Of a stretch of DNA of 64,000 nt, positions 43,252 to 55,507 are shown one piece after another. The stretch is taken from contig JAKSXM010000014.1 of assembly GCA_022575985.1 (NCBI GenBank), positions 4,092,001 to 4,156,000 on the forward strand, in the 5' to 3' direction. The translations under genes and the position numbers were made by a program. Numbering within the stretch: the first letter of the stretch is position 1; each line of letters starts with the position of its first letter. The DNA comes from Anagrus nilaparvatae (taxonomy: Eukaryota; Arthropoda; Insecta; Hymenoptera; Mymaridae). The notes beneath the pieces were generated by a model, which ran no database searches, had not been told where the DNA came from, and saw nothing but the letters and a program-made list of their open reading frames with translations.

Positions 43252-44490
43252 TCATAAAAAGTTAGTTGATAACACTTTAGTGATTTTTGTAGATTCTTCG
43301 TTTCTAAGCGCAAGCTTCGTGGCAAAATGTTTATCCAATGAAGATAAACACTGGGTCTTTCTAAGAACCACTTCCCCCTCCCTAAAAATTACATTCTTCC
43401 TACCTTTATCGTAATTTAATTTTTGTTTTTCTCTAGCGTCGTCAATATATTTAGATATTAAGTCCCTTAAAAATTGCAATCTTTTTAACCTATATTTCCA
43501 TAATTCTGGGTCTAACTTATGTACTTCTATTGTATTTTTTTCATTTTCTAATTCTATTTCTCGACGTAAACTTTTAACTGGTTTTGGTTGTCTTCCATAA
43601 TTTAAAAACGCAGCGGAAACTTTAGTCGACTCTTGTTTAGCAGTGTTTACCGCATGCCTAAATTCATGCAAGTGAAGGTCCCAATTTCGATGGTCTGACC
43701 TTATGAATATTCTGATCATGGTCTTTAGGTTACGCTTTTGGCATTCGACAATGCTTGCTTGGGGAAAGTACGGGGGGGGGGGGGTGGTTATAAACCTTAC
43801 GCCATATTCCTTTAAACGCTTCTTTAGCAAGTCATTATCGAATTCTTTTCCATTATCTGCTAAAAAATATTCTGGAGTTTCCCACCTAAATAATATTAAT
43901 TCTTCAAACGCTTGTGCCATATTTTTACCGTCTTGTTTTCTAAGCGGTTTTAATTCAATCATTTTAGTAAATAGGTCTTGAAAAACAACCAGGTATTTAA
44001 ATCCACTTTTGCTCCTGGGAAATTCCATGCAGTCGGCTGCTACGACCGTCCAGGGTGTTTCCACGATGCGTTTACCCATAAGACCTTGTGGGCCCGTTTG
44101 CACAGACTTATGCCCTTGGCATTCTATACAACTTGTAACGTATTCTAAGGTATCGTGGTACATTCCTGGCCAAAAATAAGTTCTCGCTAGTCTATCGTCA
44201 GTTTTTGCGATTCTATAGTGACCTGTGAATGGTTCATGATGTACTTCGTTTAAAGCTCTTTGTCTCCACTCTAAGGGCAAAACTAACTTCCAATTAATGT
44301 CCTCGCCACTTACTGGGTCTAGGAGATAATCTTTTCGGTGTATATAAATTCTGTTGTCGTGAATGTGCCAATCTGGGAATTTCCAGGGCCAAGTTTTTAT
44401 TTCTTCTATTCTACGCAAATACCATTTGTCGTTAATTTTTTCTAATATGGTTAAAAAGTCTAATTCATCTTCTTTACATTGGTCTCTCAA
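43252..44490 (-). pseudogene. pol: Gypsy integrase
   Basis: The 412-codon frame is open. An HHCC finger (HHEPFTGHYR...CIEC, residues 84-124) precedes the catalytic core: D153 (AADCMEF), D212 (LADNGKEF) and E249 (ASIVECQKRNLK). D212 to E249 leaves 36 residues, one more than the usual 35. The extra residue lies in a run of four prolines encoded by a 13-base G run (plus strand 43771-43783), so slippage is the likely cause. The C-terminal domain ends in EGEVVLRKTQ. The protein is otherwise well preserved. Confidence 0.87.
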
Positions 44491-44519
44491 TTCTTTATAT
44501 GATATTCGAGATAAGGCGT

Positions 44520-44812
44520 CAGGAATTTAATTTAAGCAGCCTTTTCAATATTGACTTTCAAAATCCCATTGTTGTAGTTCTAGGGCCCAACGCGCTAAGC
44601 GTCCTGTAGGTTCTTTTAATTTATTCAGCCATTTTAGACTGGAGTGGTCCGTAATGGCTGTAAATTATAACCTTCTAAATAAGGTTTAAACTTTTTTATG
44701 GCCCAAATTAATGCTAAACATTCTCGTTCGGTGGCGCTATAATTTTTTTCTGCGTTCCTAAACAATCGGCTTATATAGACGATTGGGTGTTCACCGTCGA
44801 ACAGTGATCTAG
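44520..44812 (-). pseudogene. pol: Gypsy RNase H, frameshifted
   Basis: The frame reads HPIVYISRLFRNAEKNY, then SATERECLALIWAIKKFKPYLEGY, then loses frame by one base near 44655. In the next frame come TDHSSLKWLNKL, EPTGRLARWALEL and QWDFESQY. After another break, DALSRISYKEL leads towards integrase. These are the standard RNase H blocks of Ty3/gypsy. The domain is cut at 44812, where unrelated sequence begins. Confidence 0.82.
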
Positions 44813-45425
44813 AAAAAAAAAAGAGGGAAAAAATAATATTTGATCGAGGTTTCGACCGATTTTCATGCGGTTTGCGGCATATTACAAATAAAATCATGTA
44901 TTTTGGGAAAAAACCGACAAGAGAATTTTTTCATTTTGTTTTTCCCCCCTTAGACTATAAAAACCACCCCTACTCCAGTCAAAATACGGGTTTCGTTGTA
45001 TTTTCACCGGCGGACACCAGATTTGGTCTACTATAAGTTTTTTGGGTCGCTGAACACGAAAATTGGGGTCATTTCATAGTGAAAATGGGGCTTCGCCCTC
45101 AAATTTTCAAAACTACCCCCAAAAAGGGGTTTTTCTTATATATTCGCACTTTGAGCGCTCAGATTTGTACAATACAGATTTTTTTGGTCACAAATCAAGA
45201 ATTTTGACTTCCTTTTCATAGTTAATTGAAATTGACTAAAACTACCCCCGAAAAAGTGGTGTTTTTGTATTTTCGTACATTTAGCATCCAGGATATGCCC
45301 ATATAGGTTTTTTGGATCGCTATTCAAGAATTTTGACTCCTTTTTCATAAATAATTACTATTTTACCCTTAAAATAGATAAAACTACCCCTACAAGGGGA
45401 GTTTTTGCTGTTTTTGTTTTTTGTT
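44813..45425. repeat. Foreign insert replacing gypsy RT, with one arm of foldback family H
   Basis: From 44970 the sequence TACTCCAGTCAAAATACGGG, then 'accagatttggtctactat' and 'tttttgggtcgctgaacac', matches the left arm of the 2934-4034 foldback. The same degenerate subunits of about 130 bp follow to about 45420. No inverted second arm is present. 44813-44969 is unidentified. The gypsy protease and RT are gone, so this was a replacement by deletion and not a simple insertion. Confidence 0.6.
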
Positions 45426-45436
45426 AGCCTGATTCT

Positions 45437-45942
45437 TTTATGTAAGACAACTTGGGCAATTGGGAAAAGTTACATCTAATATACCACATGCGAAACAAAC
45501 CAATCTATTTCCCAGTTGGGGGCAGGCTCTAGCCTTGTGTCCTACCTGAGAGCATAATGTACAATTACCACTGAAGGGGGTTCTAATGTACTGTCGAGAA
45601 TAGTTCTTTTGATGTTATTTCTGGCGTGGGACGTTATATTGTTGTCTTGGTCTGTAATTACTTTGCCATTGGTTTTGAAGTACATAATATGGGTCAAAAT
45701 TTTGTTGAGAAGGGTTTGTCGCAAATTGTGGTCCACCTGGCATTCTAGGATAGAATGACAAGTTACCCTATTGCTGGAAACCGCCCTGTGCTAAATTAAG
45801 TCTACGTGGTCGTGGCTGTTGCATTTGATTTTGCTGAAAACCTTGTTGCTGGTTTTGTTGCTGCTGTTGGTTTTGCACTTGCTGAGCAGGCTTTTGCTGT
45901 TGTGTGTTATTATTTCCAGCTGCAGTCATCGCAGCCATGTCA

Positions 45943-45950
<8 letters not shown>
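45437..45950 (-). pseudogene. Gypsy nucleocapsid region: Q-rich tract and zinc knuckles
   Basis: A glutamine-rich stretch (45770-45930, TQQQKPAQQVQNQQQQQN) leads, through broken frames, to CTLCSQVGHKARAC and a second cysteine cluster (CFACGILDVTFPNCPSC). These form the nucleocapsid end of gag. It was separated from the rest of gag by the SINE inserted at 45955. Confidence 0.65.
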
Positions 45951-45954
<4 letters not shown>

Positions 45955-45980
<26 letters not shown>

Positions 45981-46305
45981 CATCAATTAATTAATTAATA
46001 TGCGGCTGCATCCGACTTTAAGATGTTAAACTGAAATCGCATTCACCCGAACATTATTATTATAATGCCCGTGAAGCAGGGAAACTGCAGAAAACCTACT
46101 TCGAGATCAGCCCGGATACATGTTTTCTTCATAGTGTTCTATTTTTCTTTTAAACACTATGCCGAAAAACAGGATCCTAACCAAACAGCGTATAACGTTT
46201 AGTATAATTTCTATACGGTCACCCATCCAGTTACCGACCGCGCTCAACTTTGCTTAACTTTTAAAAGCGACCGTATAGACATTATACTACCGCGCTACGA
46301 AGCTG
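45955..46305 (-). mobile_element. 5S rRNA-derived SINE
   Basis: On the minus strand, 46260 to 46217 reads AAGTTAAGCAAAGTTG, then GGTCGGTAACTGGATGGGTG and ACC. This matches the internal control region of 5S rRNA genes (A box near GCTAAGCAGGGTC, C box near TTGGATGGGAGACC). A unique body of about 240 bp follows, and the element ends in a 26-base poly(A) (plus-strand T run 45955-45980) after ATTAATTAATTGATG. The sequence lies inside gypsy gag. The 5' limit is estimated from where gag-like sequence resumes; no target duplication was found. A pol III type 1 promoter is implied. Confidence 0.72.
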
Positions 46306-46465
46306 GCTTGTTCAGTTTCTTTAATTTGTGCCTTTTTCTTTCCCTTTTTACCACCTTTACCCTAGGCGACTGTTTCTGTAGTTGCAACGGGGGTTGGCGG
46401 GTTAGAGCTTGTTTGAATCACTGCTATTTTTGTCGACTTTTATTCATAATCGACTTCTGGCATGA

Positions 46466-47410
46466 TCATTTTGACTTTTGATTTTGGTGCTGTATATCTT
46501 GAGTGTATTTCGGTGGCTTGTTCATACTTTTTAATAATGTTTTAAAACTTGTAATATTGTTCGTTTGCGTATACGTTGTCATATATTTTTGATACTCGGG
46601 ATGTAGAACGCGTAGCGCCATTCTAACTAAACGAGTCTCAAATAATTTTTCTTTTAATTTATCTGATATCGCTTTGAATTTAGATAAAAATGTTGCCATA
46701 TTTTCATTTTTACCTTGGGTCCTCTTCTTAAGCTCATCTGTATAGTCTTCGTCGTCGCGAGGAGGTATAAATCTGTCGATAAAAGCTTGTTCTAGTTCAT
46801 TCCAGGGCTTGAGAGTTTTCTTCTCAGTTCTATAATCTATACCTGCTTGTTTGTCTAAATTAGCCGATAAGGCGTATTTTATTTGCTGGAAGGTAACACA
46901 GGAGCTTTCTTGACAGATAGTTAATTTGTCTAGAAAATCAAATGCTTTTTCTGTATCCCCGTCAAATTTCAAGGTCCAGTCCCTTAAGGTCCTGGTAGCA
47001 ACTTTCTTAGCAGCATCTGATAATTCAGGAGTTTTCTTAACCTTCTTATGACCTTCTCGTTCTACTGACTCAATACTGCTGTCACTATCTAATAATTCCT
47101 CATCCGATATGTCGTTATTCTTATGCAAGCTTTCTTTTGGCTTTTTATTACAACTTTTCTCAAGTTCTTTTATTCTTTGGATTTCTGCATTTACTTGGGC
47201 TTGGATAAAATTTTGTCTTTCTTTTTCGATTCGCTCTCTCTCTTGGCTTAATCTTAGAGCTTCCTGGTGAACTTTTGTTCGTTCGTCTTGCAAAAGTTCC
47301 CATTCTGCTATAATTTGTGATTTTGCCCTTTCTTGTTCAGATTCTTTAGGTGGCATTTCAGTTTTATTCTGTTGATCAAGATTTCTTCCATATTTCTTCC
47401 ATATTTTCAT
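46466..47410 (-). pseudogene. gag: Gypsy gag, capsid region
   Basis: An N-terminal coiled coil rich in E, R and Q (residues about 20-90) precedes a retrotransposon gag domain: LRDWTLKFDGDTEKAFDFLD, then KPWNELEQAFIDRFIPPRDD, then GKNENMATFLSKFKAISDKL. This is the usual W...AF...F.P and Y/FLSKF layout. The frame ends soon after. Upstream gag sequence lies in other frames at 47376-47675 and 47815-48294. Confidence 0.82.
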
Positions 47411-48294
47411 TTTGTGTTGAATGAGCTAATAAATTTGCATCATTTTCGGGTTCACACGCTTGACTTAACGGAACTTCATAATTTGGTCTAGTCATATTAT
47501 AAGTGGCATTTTCTAATCTTCTCATGCCTTCATAATCCCAATAAAAACTATCAAGGTTTTGATTAGTCCTTATTGGAGGTCTACTTACGGGTATAGTTTC
47601 GAATTGTGAGGCAGGGGTCCTATAGTTCATATAATTATAAGCGTATTGTTGGTTATAAAAATCGAACAGAGTCATACGAGGGATATTTAATCCTTGGTAT
47701 AAATTATTATTGATCCTTAGGCCTGAAGGATCTTCCTGTATAAAGGTGGAAGCTCCTACAATCCTAGAAGTTACCCTAGGATCTCCTTGATTATACGTTG
47801 GTCTTAGTAAATTATTATTTATTCAGGGGCGCAGTCTTAATTTGTATATTTACTGAGTTATTATTGGTAGAGCTCGGAATATTTAATCTTATATCTCGTA
47901 TTTCTGAGATATGTTGACTATTATCTAGATTGCCTCTACTTTCTGAACTAGTAGCAGAAACATTTCTGATTTCGTCATACGATACCTCATTATACGCGGT
48001 TTGTAAGGTAAAAGGTGCGTCCCCGGGATTTTTTTCGTCTACTGACTTATCCCATACAAGAGGAGCATTTTTATCCAAATTTAAAGCTTCATACCTAAAT
48101 ATCCTTTTTTTCACTGCGTCAAATGAACTCTTATGAGAGAGGCCTAAGGTATCCGCTCTTTGGTAAACCGCCCAACCTTCTAATTTATTAATAGCGACCT
48201 TAATATCTTTAATATGTTTTTGATTACAATAGCTTTTCACTACTTTTTTATTTGAGGACTTTTTATTCTGTGGAAACATTTTGTCTAAATGCAA
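47376..48294 (-). pseudogene. gag: Gypsy gag N-terminal segments in other frames
   Basis: 48294 to 47815 gives 159 codons starting at an ATG, with a basic start (FPQNKKSSNKKVVKSYCN) and a helical segment VAINKLEGWAVYQRADTLG. 47675 to 47376 gives a Y/N/P-rich stretch. The three frames are separated by stops or frameshifts near 47700-47815 and 47390. They appear to be one original N-terminal gag region, but joining them is inference. Confidence 0.6.
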
Positions 48295-48300
48295 AAAAAA

Positions 48301-48924
48301 ATTTTAAACTGCTATTATCTAAACTGTTCAATTAAAAAAATAATATTTTATTTTAATACTTTATCATAATAAAGTTTCAAATATTTTGTTAAAAAAAAAT
48401 TTTATTTAAAAAAAAAAAAAATTTACTTTAATTATCAACGACTTCCTCAAAAAAAAATTTTTATTGTCTAAACTTAATCTTCTGTACGGTAAAAAAAAAA
48501 TTTTCAAAATTGTTATTATTTTATAGAAAAATTTTCAAAAAAAAATAATTTACAAGTTATTTCTCGTTAACATCCTTAAAAAAAATTACTTTATTATTCA
48601 TTTTCTAAAAAAAAATATTTTCATTCTTTTAGCCTGTGATACCCTAATTAACTGCAGCTTCTTTATTGACTATCACCTCACCCCCTAAAAAAAAATTTTC
48701 GAGAAAAGCGAAAATTTCCCAAAAAAAAAATTTATTTAAAGGGTTAAGATGGGACAGCTGATTGTCGAGATGTCGCTACGTCGTTATAATGGGATATAAT
48801 AAGTTTTACAATTCGCAAAACTTATTATACAGGTAAGAAAATGAGGAATGTTAAACATATATAAGAAATAAATAATAAAAATATAATATTGTTGATTCTT
48901 TTACGTCTGGTATGCATTTAATAG
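48301..48924. other. A/T-run-rich region, possible gypsy 5' leader or LTR
   Basis: Many A8-10 runs alternate with short mixed sequence. A small hairpin (ATAATAAGTTTTACAATTCG and its inverse) lies near 48797-48833. An LTR boundary or primer-binding site could not be recognised. Confidence 0.35.
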
Positions 48925-49607
48925 TTGAATAATTGAGAAATCGACTTTTCCATTTCTTCTTTCTTGTAATACACAATGTTTTAAAAAAATTTTTTAAATT
49001 AAAAAAATAAAAAAATAAATTAATATGAGTAATACCAAAAGTGTAATAAAATAAAAGAAAAACTAATATAAAAATTATACCTAGTACAACTGTAACGGAA
49101 AAAATTTCTATTTGGTTTATATTATAGAATTTCTTAGCACTTGACTTTATATATTTATTAACTCTTAACTTGTAATATGAAGCATATATAAATAAAAAAA
49201 TTTTTTTTTTTTGTGTTTAAATCTTATATTTTTATAAATATAGACTTTTTATAGACTTAAAATTCGTTAGTAATATACCAAATGTCAAAATTAATTCAGT
49301 TGTATTCATGGTGTTTGAAGTAGAACATCAAAATTTATACTGTTAACAAAAATTAAAAATTTTTGTTAAACAGTCACCAAATATAACTCTTAAAACTATA
49401 ACTTTTAAAAAAATTACTTTATAGGTAAACTTTTTCTAATTTTTATTCATTTAAAAAATATGTATTTTAAATTAATGTAATACTAATTTAATTATAATAT
49501 GTGTACAGAATCCCTTGAAAAGGAGTCTTATAAAGAATAGAAACGTTGGGAAAAATATTTATAATAAACATCTTTGCTCTGGAAAAGTCGATTTCTCAAT
49601 TATTCAA
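48925..49607. mobile_element. Terminal-inverted-repeat element, 683 bp
   Basis: The ends carry a 28-bp inverted repeat beginning TTGAATAATTGAGAAATCG and ending with its inverse. The interior is AT-rich without an ORF. No target duplication was recognised, so the superfamily is open. Confidence 0.6.
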
Positions 49608-51386
49608 AAATATACTATAATATAATAACTAGCTGATTGGCATCGCGATGCTCGGCATAACCAAGTAAAAAATCTTGTGCATTAATTTTTTTATATTTTA
49701 ATAATATCTGGTTAATTACAATAAATTTATTTACACGCGATTATAAAGCAATTTAATATTTTCATATTGTAGACAATTAATATTTGAATATTTTCTATTT
49801 TCATGTACATCACAACTGATATTGTAGACAATGAATATGAATTTTTCTATAGAATTAAATTTTTTGTTTATTTATCAAAATGTGGCTAATCAATGATAAA
49901 TTTTTAGTCAATGATAAATTAAAATCTTAAATTTCATATTATTCTAATTTTTTTTTTTTATCATTTGCATTAATTTTTTAATCTTTTTATCACATTTTAA
50001 TAATTCTAATAAATTTAATCATGTCTGATTAATAAATAATTCAATTTGACTCAAAAATTTTTTCAAAAACACAATTAGTTTTATACTATTAATTTTATTT
50101 ACAAAAAAATTTTTAATACATATGAATAATAACTTACATGTTTATCTATAAATAATAATAAAAAATTAGGTATAATTTATAATATTAATAATTATTAAAA
50201 ATAAATCATTATAGAAAATATAAATATATCTTATAATTAAATTCTACAATCTTTCGTATCGAAGAAAAATTTTTTCTTTAATTACATATTAATCCTATAT
50301 ATATTAAAATGAAAGATTGCAAAAAATTCAATATTTTTGATTTTATTACAGATCAATTTATGAATAATTGAATGGACGAAAATACATAAAAGTTAGTTTA
50401 AATTAAAGTTTAAAGAAATACCTTCAGGGATTTTTTTATTTAAAAAAAATACTTAAATGATTTCGAGAAATTAATCTCAGAAGTTAGTAGTTAAAAACGC
50501 AAAAAAATGTCCTATTTTTTCACTAAAACTGATTTTTCCCAGAATCTAAGGGGTCTTTCGAAATGAGCTTTTGTGCAAATTATTCCTTGGAAAAAATGCT
50601 ATCTATTTGACGTTTTTTGGTTTTAAAACTTTTAAAACTTTTATAACTGTTTAAAGCAGAGAAGATCAAAATATAAAACTGAAAACGTTGTCACTGTCAT
50701 CACTTTGTAACTCAAAATCGATATTACCAAAACCTTAAAACTAAGTTAATATGCATTTGTTAAATGGTTATCTAAAATATGTTTTCTTTTTTAATTTAAG
50801 CATTTCATTAAGGAGAAATCTTAGGAAAACTAAATTTTTTGAATTTTTGGTTTTTTTATGTTTAAGACAGCCGATATCCAATTCTTATTCAATGAAATTT
50901 TTTGATTTTATTCATATATAAAATACCCGACAATATAGATTGAAATTTTTGAAGTATTTTCATGTTAAAGACAGCCGACATTTCTTTTCCAATAAAATAA
51001 AATTTTAAAAAATTTTTATTTTTCCATGTTTAAGAACGCCGATATCCATTTTATTTGATAAAATTTTTTGAGAATAGTATATATTTACTCCAGTAAAGAA
51101 AGTAAAATCTCGAAGGACTAATTATAAGTAGATAGCAGATACTTGAAGTTACTTGAATTTTGCTAAGAAAAGTGCCCAGTACCGAAGTAAGCAACTTCCG
51201 ATACTGGGGAAACGCGCTGGGGGCGGGGGGGGGGGACTTCATGGGTGGGGTTAAAAAAACTTAACCAATCGATAAATTACCATTTTTTAACATAAAAACA
51301 TTCATTGCAATTTTTCATAAAAATGCACCCCTTCCGAGTTATAGCGCAATGAAAAGTGTGATTTTTGCCAAAAATTTTTAATTGAA
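49608..51386. other. AT-rich DNA; short tandem 'acagccga' repeats
   Basis: At about 50862-51060 three degenerate units of about 80 bp carry 'catgttaaagacagccgacat' or similar. An inverse of this phrase (GGATATCGGCTGTC) occurs near 55443, beyond the Helitron. A G-run sits at 51219-51233. No gene is recognised. Confidence 0.4.
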
Positions 51387-51943
51387 GGTCTTACGTACGT
51401 CCGAGGTAAAATGCAAAAAAAAGCTAAAAGTTGGAGAAAGTAAAGTAAATATAATTTAATTTTACACGTATTTTTTTTTTTTATAATTGACTGAACAGTT
51501 TTTGAGAAAATAAATAAATAACAAATAAATTAACACAGGCTCTTATGGGGAATTTTAAAAAATGAAAAAAAAGCATTTAAAATACAAAACTTAGATATTT
51601 TTTTTAATGAATTGTTAAATAAAGTCCTAGTAAATAAAAAGAGACCTTAAAATTTACAATCGACCGTCATTTTTTATGGTTTTACTTAAAAAAATGTATA
51701 AAAAATCAAGGTTTATTCTGCTATTGAGGTAGAGTCATTTATTATATTTATTTATTTATTTATTTTCTTTATAATTTATTTAATGCCAAAATTAAGTTAA
51801 TAAAATTTATTTTTAAGCTTTGAATACTAATAATTAAGTATTATTGAAAAAACTTTTTTATTTTTTTAAAGTTGCAATCCGTACTTTTATACATGTGTAA
51901 GACAAAGATGCCGATAGGTAAAAATCCTAACGTACGTAAGACC
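51387..51943. mobile_element. TTAA-type inverted-repeat element (family D), left copy
   Basis: Starts GGTCTTACGTACG and ends CGTACGTAAGACC. It is followed by TTAA at 51944-51947 and preceded by a mutated TGAA. The interior matches the element at 55508-56095 in reverse orientation along its whole length (for example GACCGTCATTTTTTATGG and AAGTTAATAAAATTTATTTT). No ORF. Confidence 0.65.
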
Positions 51944-52548
51944 TTAAGTTTTTTTAATTTTACTTAAAATCTGGTAGTATTACAAAAAAATTATATTTTA
52001 CTAATACGAAGTATTTTAGGTGACAAATAAAGTTATTTTTTTTAAATTTTTGTACGATTAATATTAACGGAGATATGACATGGCGAAAATGGTTGTTCAA
52101 CGAAAAATGAAGAAACCGGATCGTTCTGGCATAAATATCTGGAAAAATATTACTTTCACAAAAAGTTATGGGCAAAATAATTTTTTTTCCAAAATTTTCA
52201 TGCCAATTTTTTAGCGCCATCTGGGCTAAGGTGCTTGGAAAAAAAAATCCTTTGGTGAAAAGTCAGAACACTTGTTTCTAAATATGTCCAGCTATTTTTG
52301 GCCCTATCGGGTAATTATTGTTTATTTTTTGGCCTGATAAAGTTGGGTGAAATCGCGTATTTTTTGAAACATTTTCAGTTTTTGGCCAGCAGCGTGAACA
52401 TTTTTTATTTTAAACAGCCAAATTTTTTAGCATTTATTACGAATTATTTATTTTTCAATTTTTTGTTATAATGTTTCATCTGTAAGCAGATTTGGCTGTT
52501 TAAAATTGCCTATTTTATGTTTATAGCGGTAAATGCTCTTTTTTTCGG
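51944..52548. other. Spacer upstream of Helitron remnant
   Basis: A small inverted repeat (AAACAGCCAAATTT and AGATTTGGCTGTTT, about 52421-52502) is present. No Helitron 5' terminus (TC) could be identified. Confidence 0.4.
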
Positions 52549-54999
52549 GTGAAATTAAAAAAAAATGTCCTTCAATTCATAGACGATATTTTAAGTCAAA
52601 TAAATCCCTATTATAAAGCTTTTAAAATGATGAAAGCTATAGAAGCTAAAGAATCTAGAAAACGATCGGGTGTAAATTCTCCAGAAATAAAATTATTTCT
52701 TACTCGTAATCCAACAAATGTTTTTAATGACAATAATATTGTAAAAACATGTAATGAAGTAGCAGCGGTTTATATAGTTGATGATGATGATAATATCTTA
52801 CCAAAAGATGTTCGTATTTATTCTAAACATAGTAAACCTGTGAGTTTAGCACCAGTAAATGAAAATATTGATCTAATGGAATATCCTCTTATGTTCCCTA
52901 ATGGTGAAACAGGATGGCATATAAATATATGTTTAGTAAAAATTCTAATCACATACGACCTATCACAACTTTACAATATTATTCATACCGTTTACAAGTT
53001 ACAGGAAATTTTAATCCTTGTTTAAATTTAAAGAAATTAACCCAACAGTACGTAGTTGATGCCTTTACAAAGCTTGAGAAATGTCGATTAGGATATATCA
53101 GACAAAATCAATCTAATTTAAGAACGGAATTATATCAAGGGTTGATCGATTATCTACATAATAAATGCGATGGTGGTCGTCAGAAAATAGGTAAAATGGT
53201 TATATTATCGTCATTCTTTAATACAGGTCCTTATGCAATGAAGGAGAAAATGTTAGATTAGTTAGACGGTAAGCCTTATTTATTTATAACCATAACCTTA
53301 AACCCTAATTGGGATGAAATATAGAATAATTTGCGACCTAATGAAACACCAATGGATAGACCAGATTTAGTTGCCAAAGTATTTCATGAAAAAGTAAAAG
53401 TTTTGAAAATAGAAATAATTGATAATCAATTGTTTGGATGTGTTGTAGCATATGTATATGAAATAGAGTTTCAAAAGCGTGGATTACCTCATATACATTT
53501 ATTAATTTATTTAATAGATGCACATAAAATAAGAAATGCTGTAGTTAATGGAATAATATCAGCCGAAATACCAGATAAACAATTATATCCAAAATTATAT
53601 CAATTGCTAAAACAACACATGATACATGGACCATGTAATGAAAAAAATAAAAATACTCCCTTTATGGAGAGTAATAAGTGAATGAAAAATTTTCCTAAAG
53701 AATTTTGTGAAGAAAAAAATTATAATGATAAAAATATATCCTAAATATAGTCGTCATTTTAATGGAAGACAAATAATATATAATCCGAAATCTAAAAACC
53801 CAAAAGTTGCGGATAATAGATATGTTGTACCATAAAATCCATATTTATTATTGAAATTTCAATGTCATATAAATGTCGAAATATGTTGTACTATAAAGTC
53901 CATTAAATATTTATTTAAATATATTATGAAAGGTCCTGATAAGACTATGATTGGATTAAGTAATAATAATTCATTTTTAAATAATGATAATTTTATTCAA
54001 AATCAAAATAATGATATAAATGATATTTGTTATGATGAAATTAATCAATATTTATTTATTTTATTTATCAACACGTTATTTATGTCCGCCTGAAGCAATG
54101 TATCGATTGTATGAGTATAAGTTAAATGAAATGTCACATTGTGTGTATAGATTAGCAATTCATTTAGAAAATGAACAGCAAGTTTATTTAAATAAAGAAA
54201 ATATTTCAAGTTTAAATACTATCAAATTTGAAACCACTCTAAAAGCTTGGTTTAATTTAAATACACATGATTCAAATGCCCGTAATTATTTGTACACATA
54301 AATACCATATCATTATGCTTTTCACAAAGATAATAAACAATGGCATTCGCCAAAAAAATTAAAAAAAACAATTATTCCTAGAATGTATTTTGTGAATCCA
54401 AAAGATATTGAACGATATTATTTAAGAATGCTTTTATTACATGTTAAAGGTTCAACATCATTTGTTGATTTAAAAACTGTAAATGGTATAACTTATGAAT
54501 CTTATTTAGAAACAGCACGAATTCTGAATATTGTATCACCTGATGATGAATGGGATAAATGTTTGGCTGAAGCTGTTCAATATAAATTTCCACATGCTTT
54601 ATGCGAAATATTTGCCTATATTAGTATTTCATTTACCTATCAATGCATCAGATTTATATGAAAAATATAAAGAACATTTCTTCTTACTTTGTTTGGATAC
54701 GAAAGTTGCTAAAGAACGTGCCTTAGAAACAATAAATTCAATTTTAATAACACATGGATTAAATTTACAAAAATTTGGTATAAAAATAAAGAATGCTAAT
54801 AATTTTAATGAAACCAATCTAGATCAATTCTTTAATAAAGATTCCTTTAATATAATGGTAAATAATTTATCAATTAAGCAAAATACTGTATATGATTATT
54901 TACATTCATCAATATTTCATAATGTAGGTAATAAATTAGTCTTTCTAGATGGTCCAGGAGGTACTGATAAAAGTTATGTATTGAATACGTTAATTAAGA
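52549..54999 (+). pseudogene. Helitron Rep/helicase remnant
   Basis: Several frames in order make up a Helitron protein. The N-terminal domain reads EVAAVYIVDDDDNILPKDV and EYPLMFPNGETGWH (52549-52920), then YYSYRLQVTGNFNP and KCRLGYIRQNQSNLR. The Rep region has FITITLNPNWDEI, the HUH-type FQKRGLPHIHLL (53470-53510), then YLFKYIMKG (53910). After that come PPEAMYRLYEYKLNEMSHC and the start of the helicase with P-loop GPGGTDKS (54948-54974), where Asp replaces the expected Gly. At least five stops or frameshifts break it. The helicase ends abruptly at 54999, where repeat C begins. Helitrons move by rolling-circle transposition; this one cannot. Confidence 0.85.
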
Positions 55000-55002
55000 A
55001 TT

Positions 55003-55345
55003 AAAGTGTTTTTTTTCTGAAAGTTCTATCAAAAATAAGTCATCAACCCTATTTTTAGCTTCCCATAGCGAAATCTTGATTTTTGGCAGCCATTTTTAAC
55101 ATTAAAATGAAAAATTTTTTCCTATTAGATCAGAATACGATATTTCCCTGGTTATCCAATTCCGGAGTGAAAAAAATTTTTTGAGTAGCGCGTGATCGAA
55201 AAATTGTTAAAATAAAATGCCTATTAGTGAAAAATTTTCTAACCAGGCTAAAATTTTTTATTAAACAGGATATTTTTTTATCTAAAATAATTTCTACGGG
55301 AGATTTCTTTTTTGGAGCTTTATATCAAAAAATGTCAGAAAAATT
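55003..55345 (+). repeat. Interspersed repeat (family C), copy 2
   Basis: Matches 9495-9990 in the same orientation, starting AGTGTTTTTTTTCTGAAAG. Its left edge coincides with the break in the Helitron helicase, so the insertion probably truncated that gene. The right edge is unclear. Confidence 0.55.
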
Positions 55346-55507
55346 ATAAAAATTTGCATCTTTATTGTATGTTAATATATTTTATATATTATATATGATT
55401 CATATATGAAAAAACTCCAAAAATTTCACGAAATAAGAAAACGGATATCGGCTGTCCCAAACTTGAAGAACCCAAAAATTTAAAAATTTGACTATCGGTG
55501 GTCTTAA

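Larger units (their letters stand above)
41217..48300 (-). mobile_element. Decayed gypsy-type LTR retrotransposon with insertions
   Basis: Reading right to left: gag (48294 to 46466), zinc knuckles (about 45560-45437), RNase H (44812-44520), integrase (44490-43252) and an extra zinc-knuckle ORF (42425-41336). This domain order is Ty3/gypsy. The protease and RT between the knuckles and RNase H are missing; about 600 bp of foreign sequence occupies that place. No LTR pair was identified; flanking limits are approximate. Three insertions are present: a 5S-derived SINE, a foldback arm and a Transib-like element. Confidence 0.75.

Noticed and set aside
45768..45986. Lysine-run protein start (MMKKKK...)
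   Set aside because: The lysine run is the poly(A) tail of the 5S-derived SINE read as codons. Only the following Q-rich part belongs to gag.
41217..48300. Endogenous retrovirus with env
   Set aside because: The downstream ORF has zinc knuckles and no signal peptide or membrane segment, so there is no support for an envelope.
51051..51242. Short frames around the G-run near 51.2 kb
   Set aside because: These are under 65 codons, with homopolymer-driven composition and no recognisable features.
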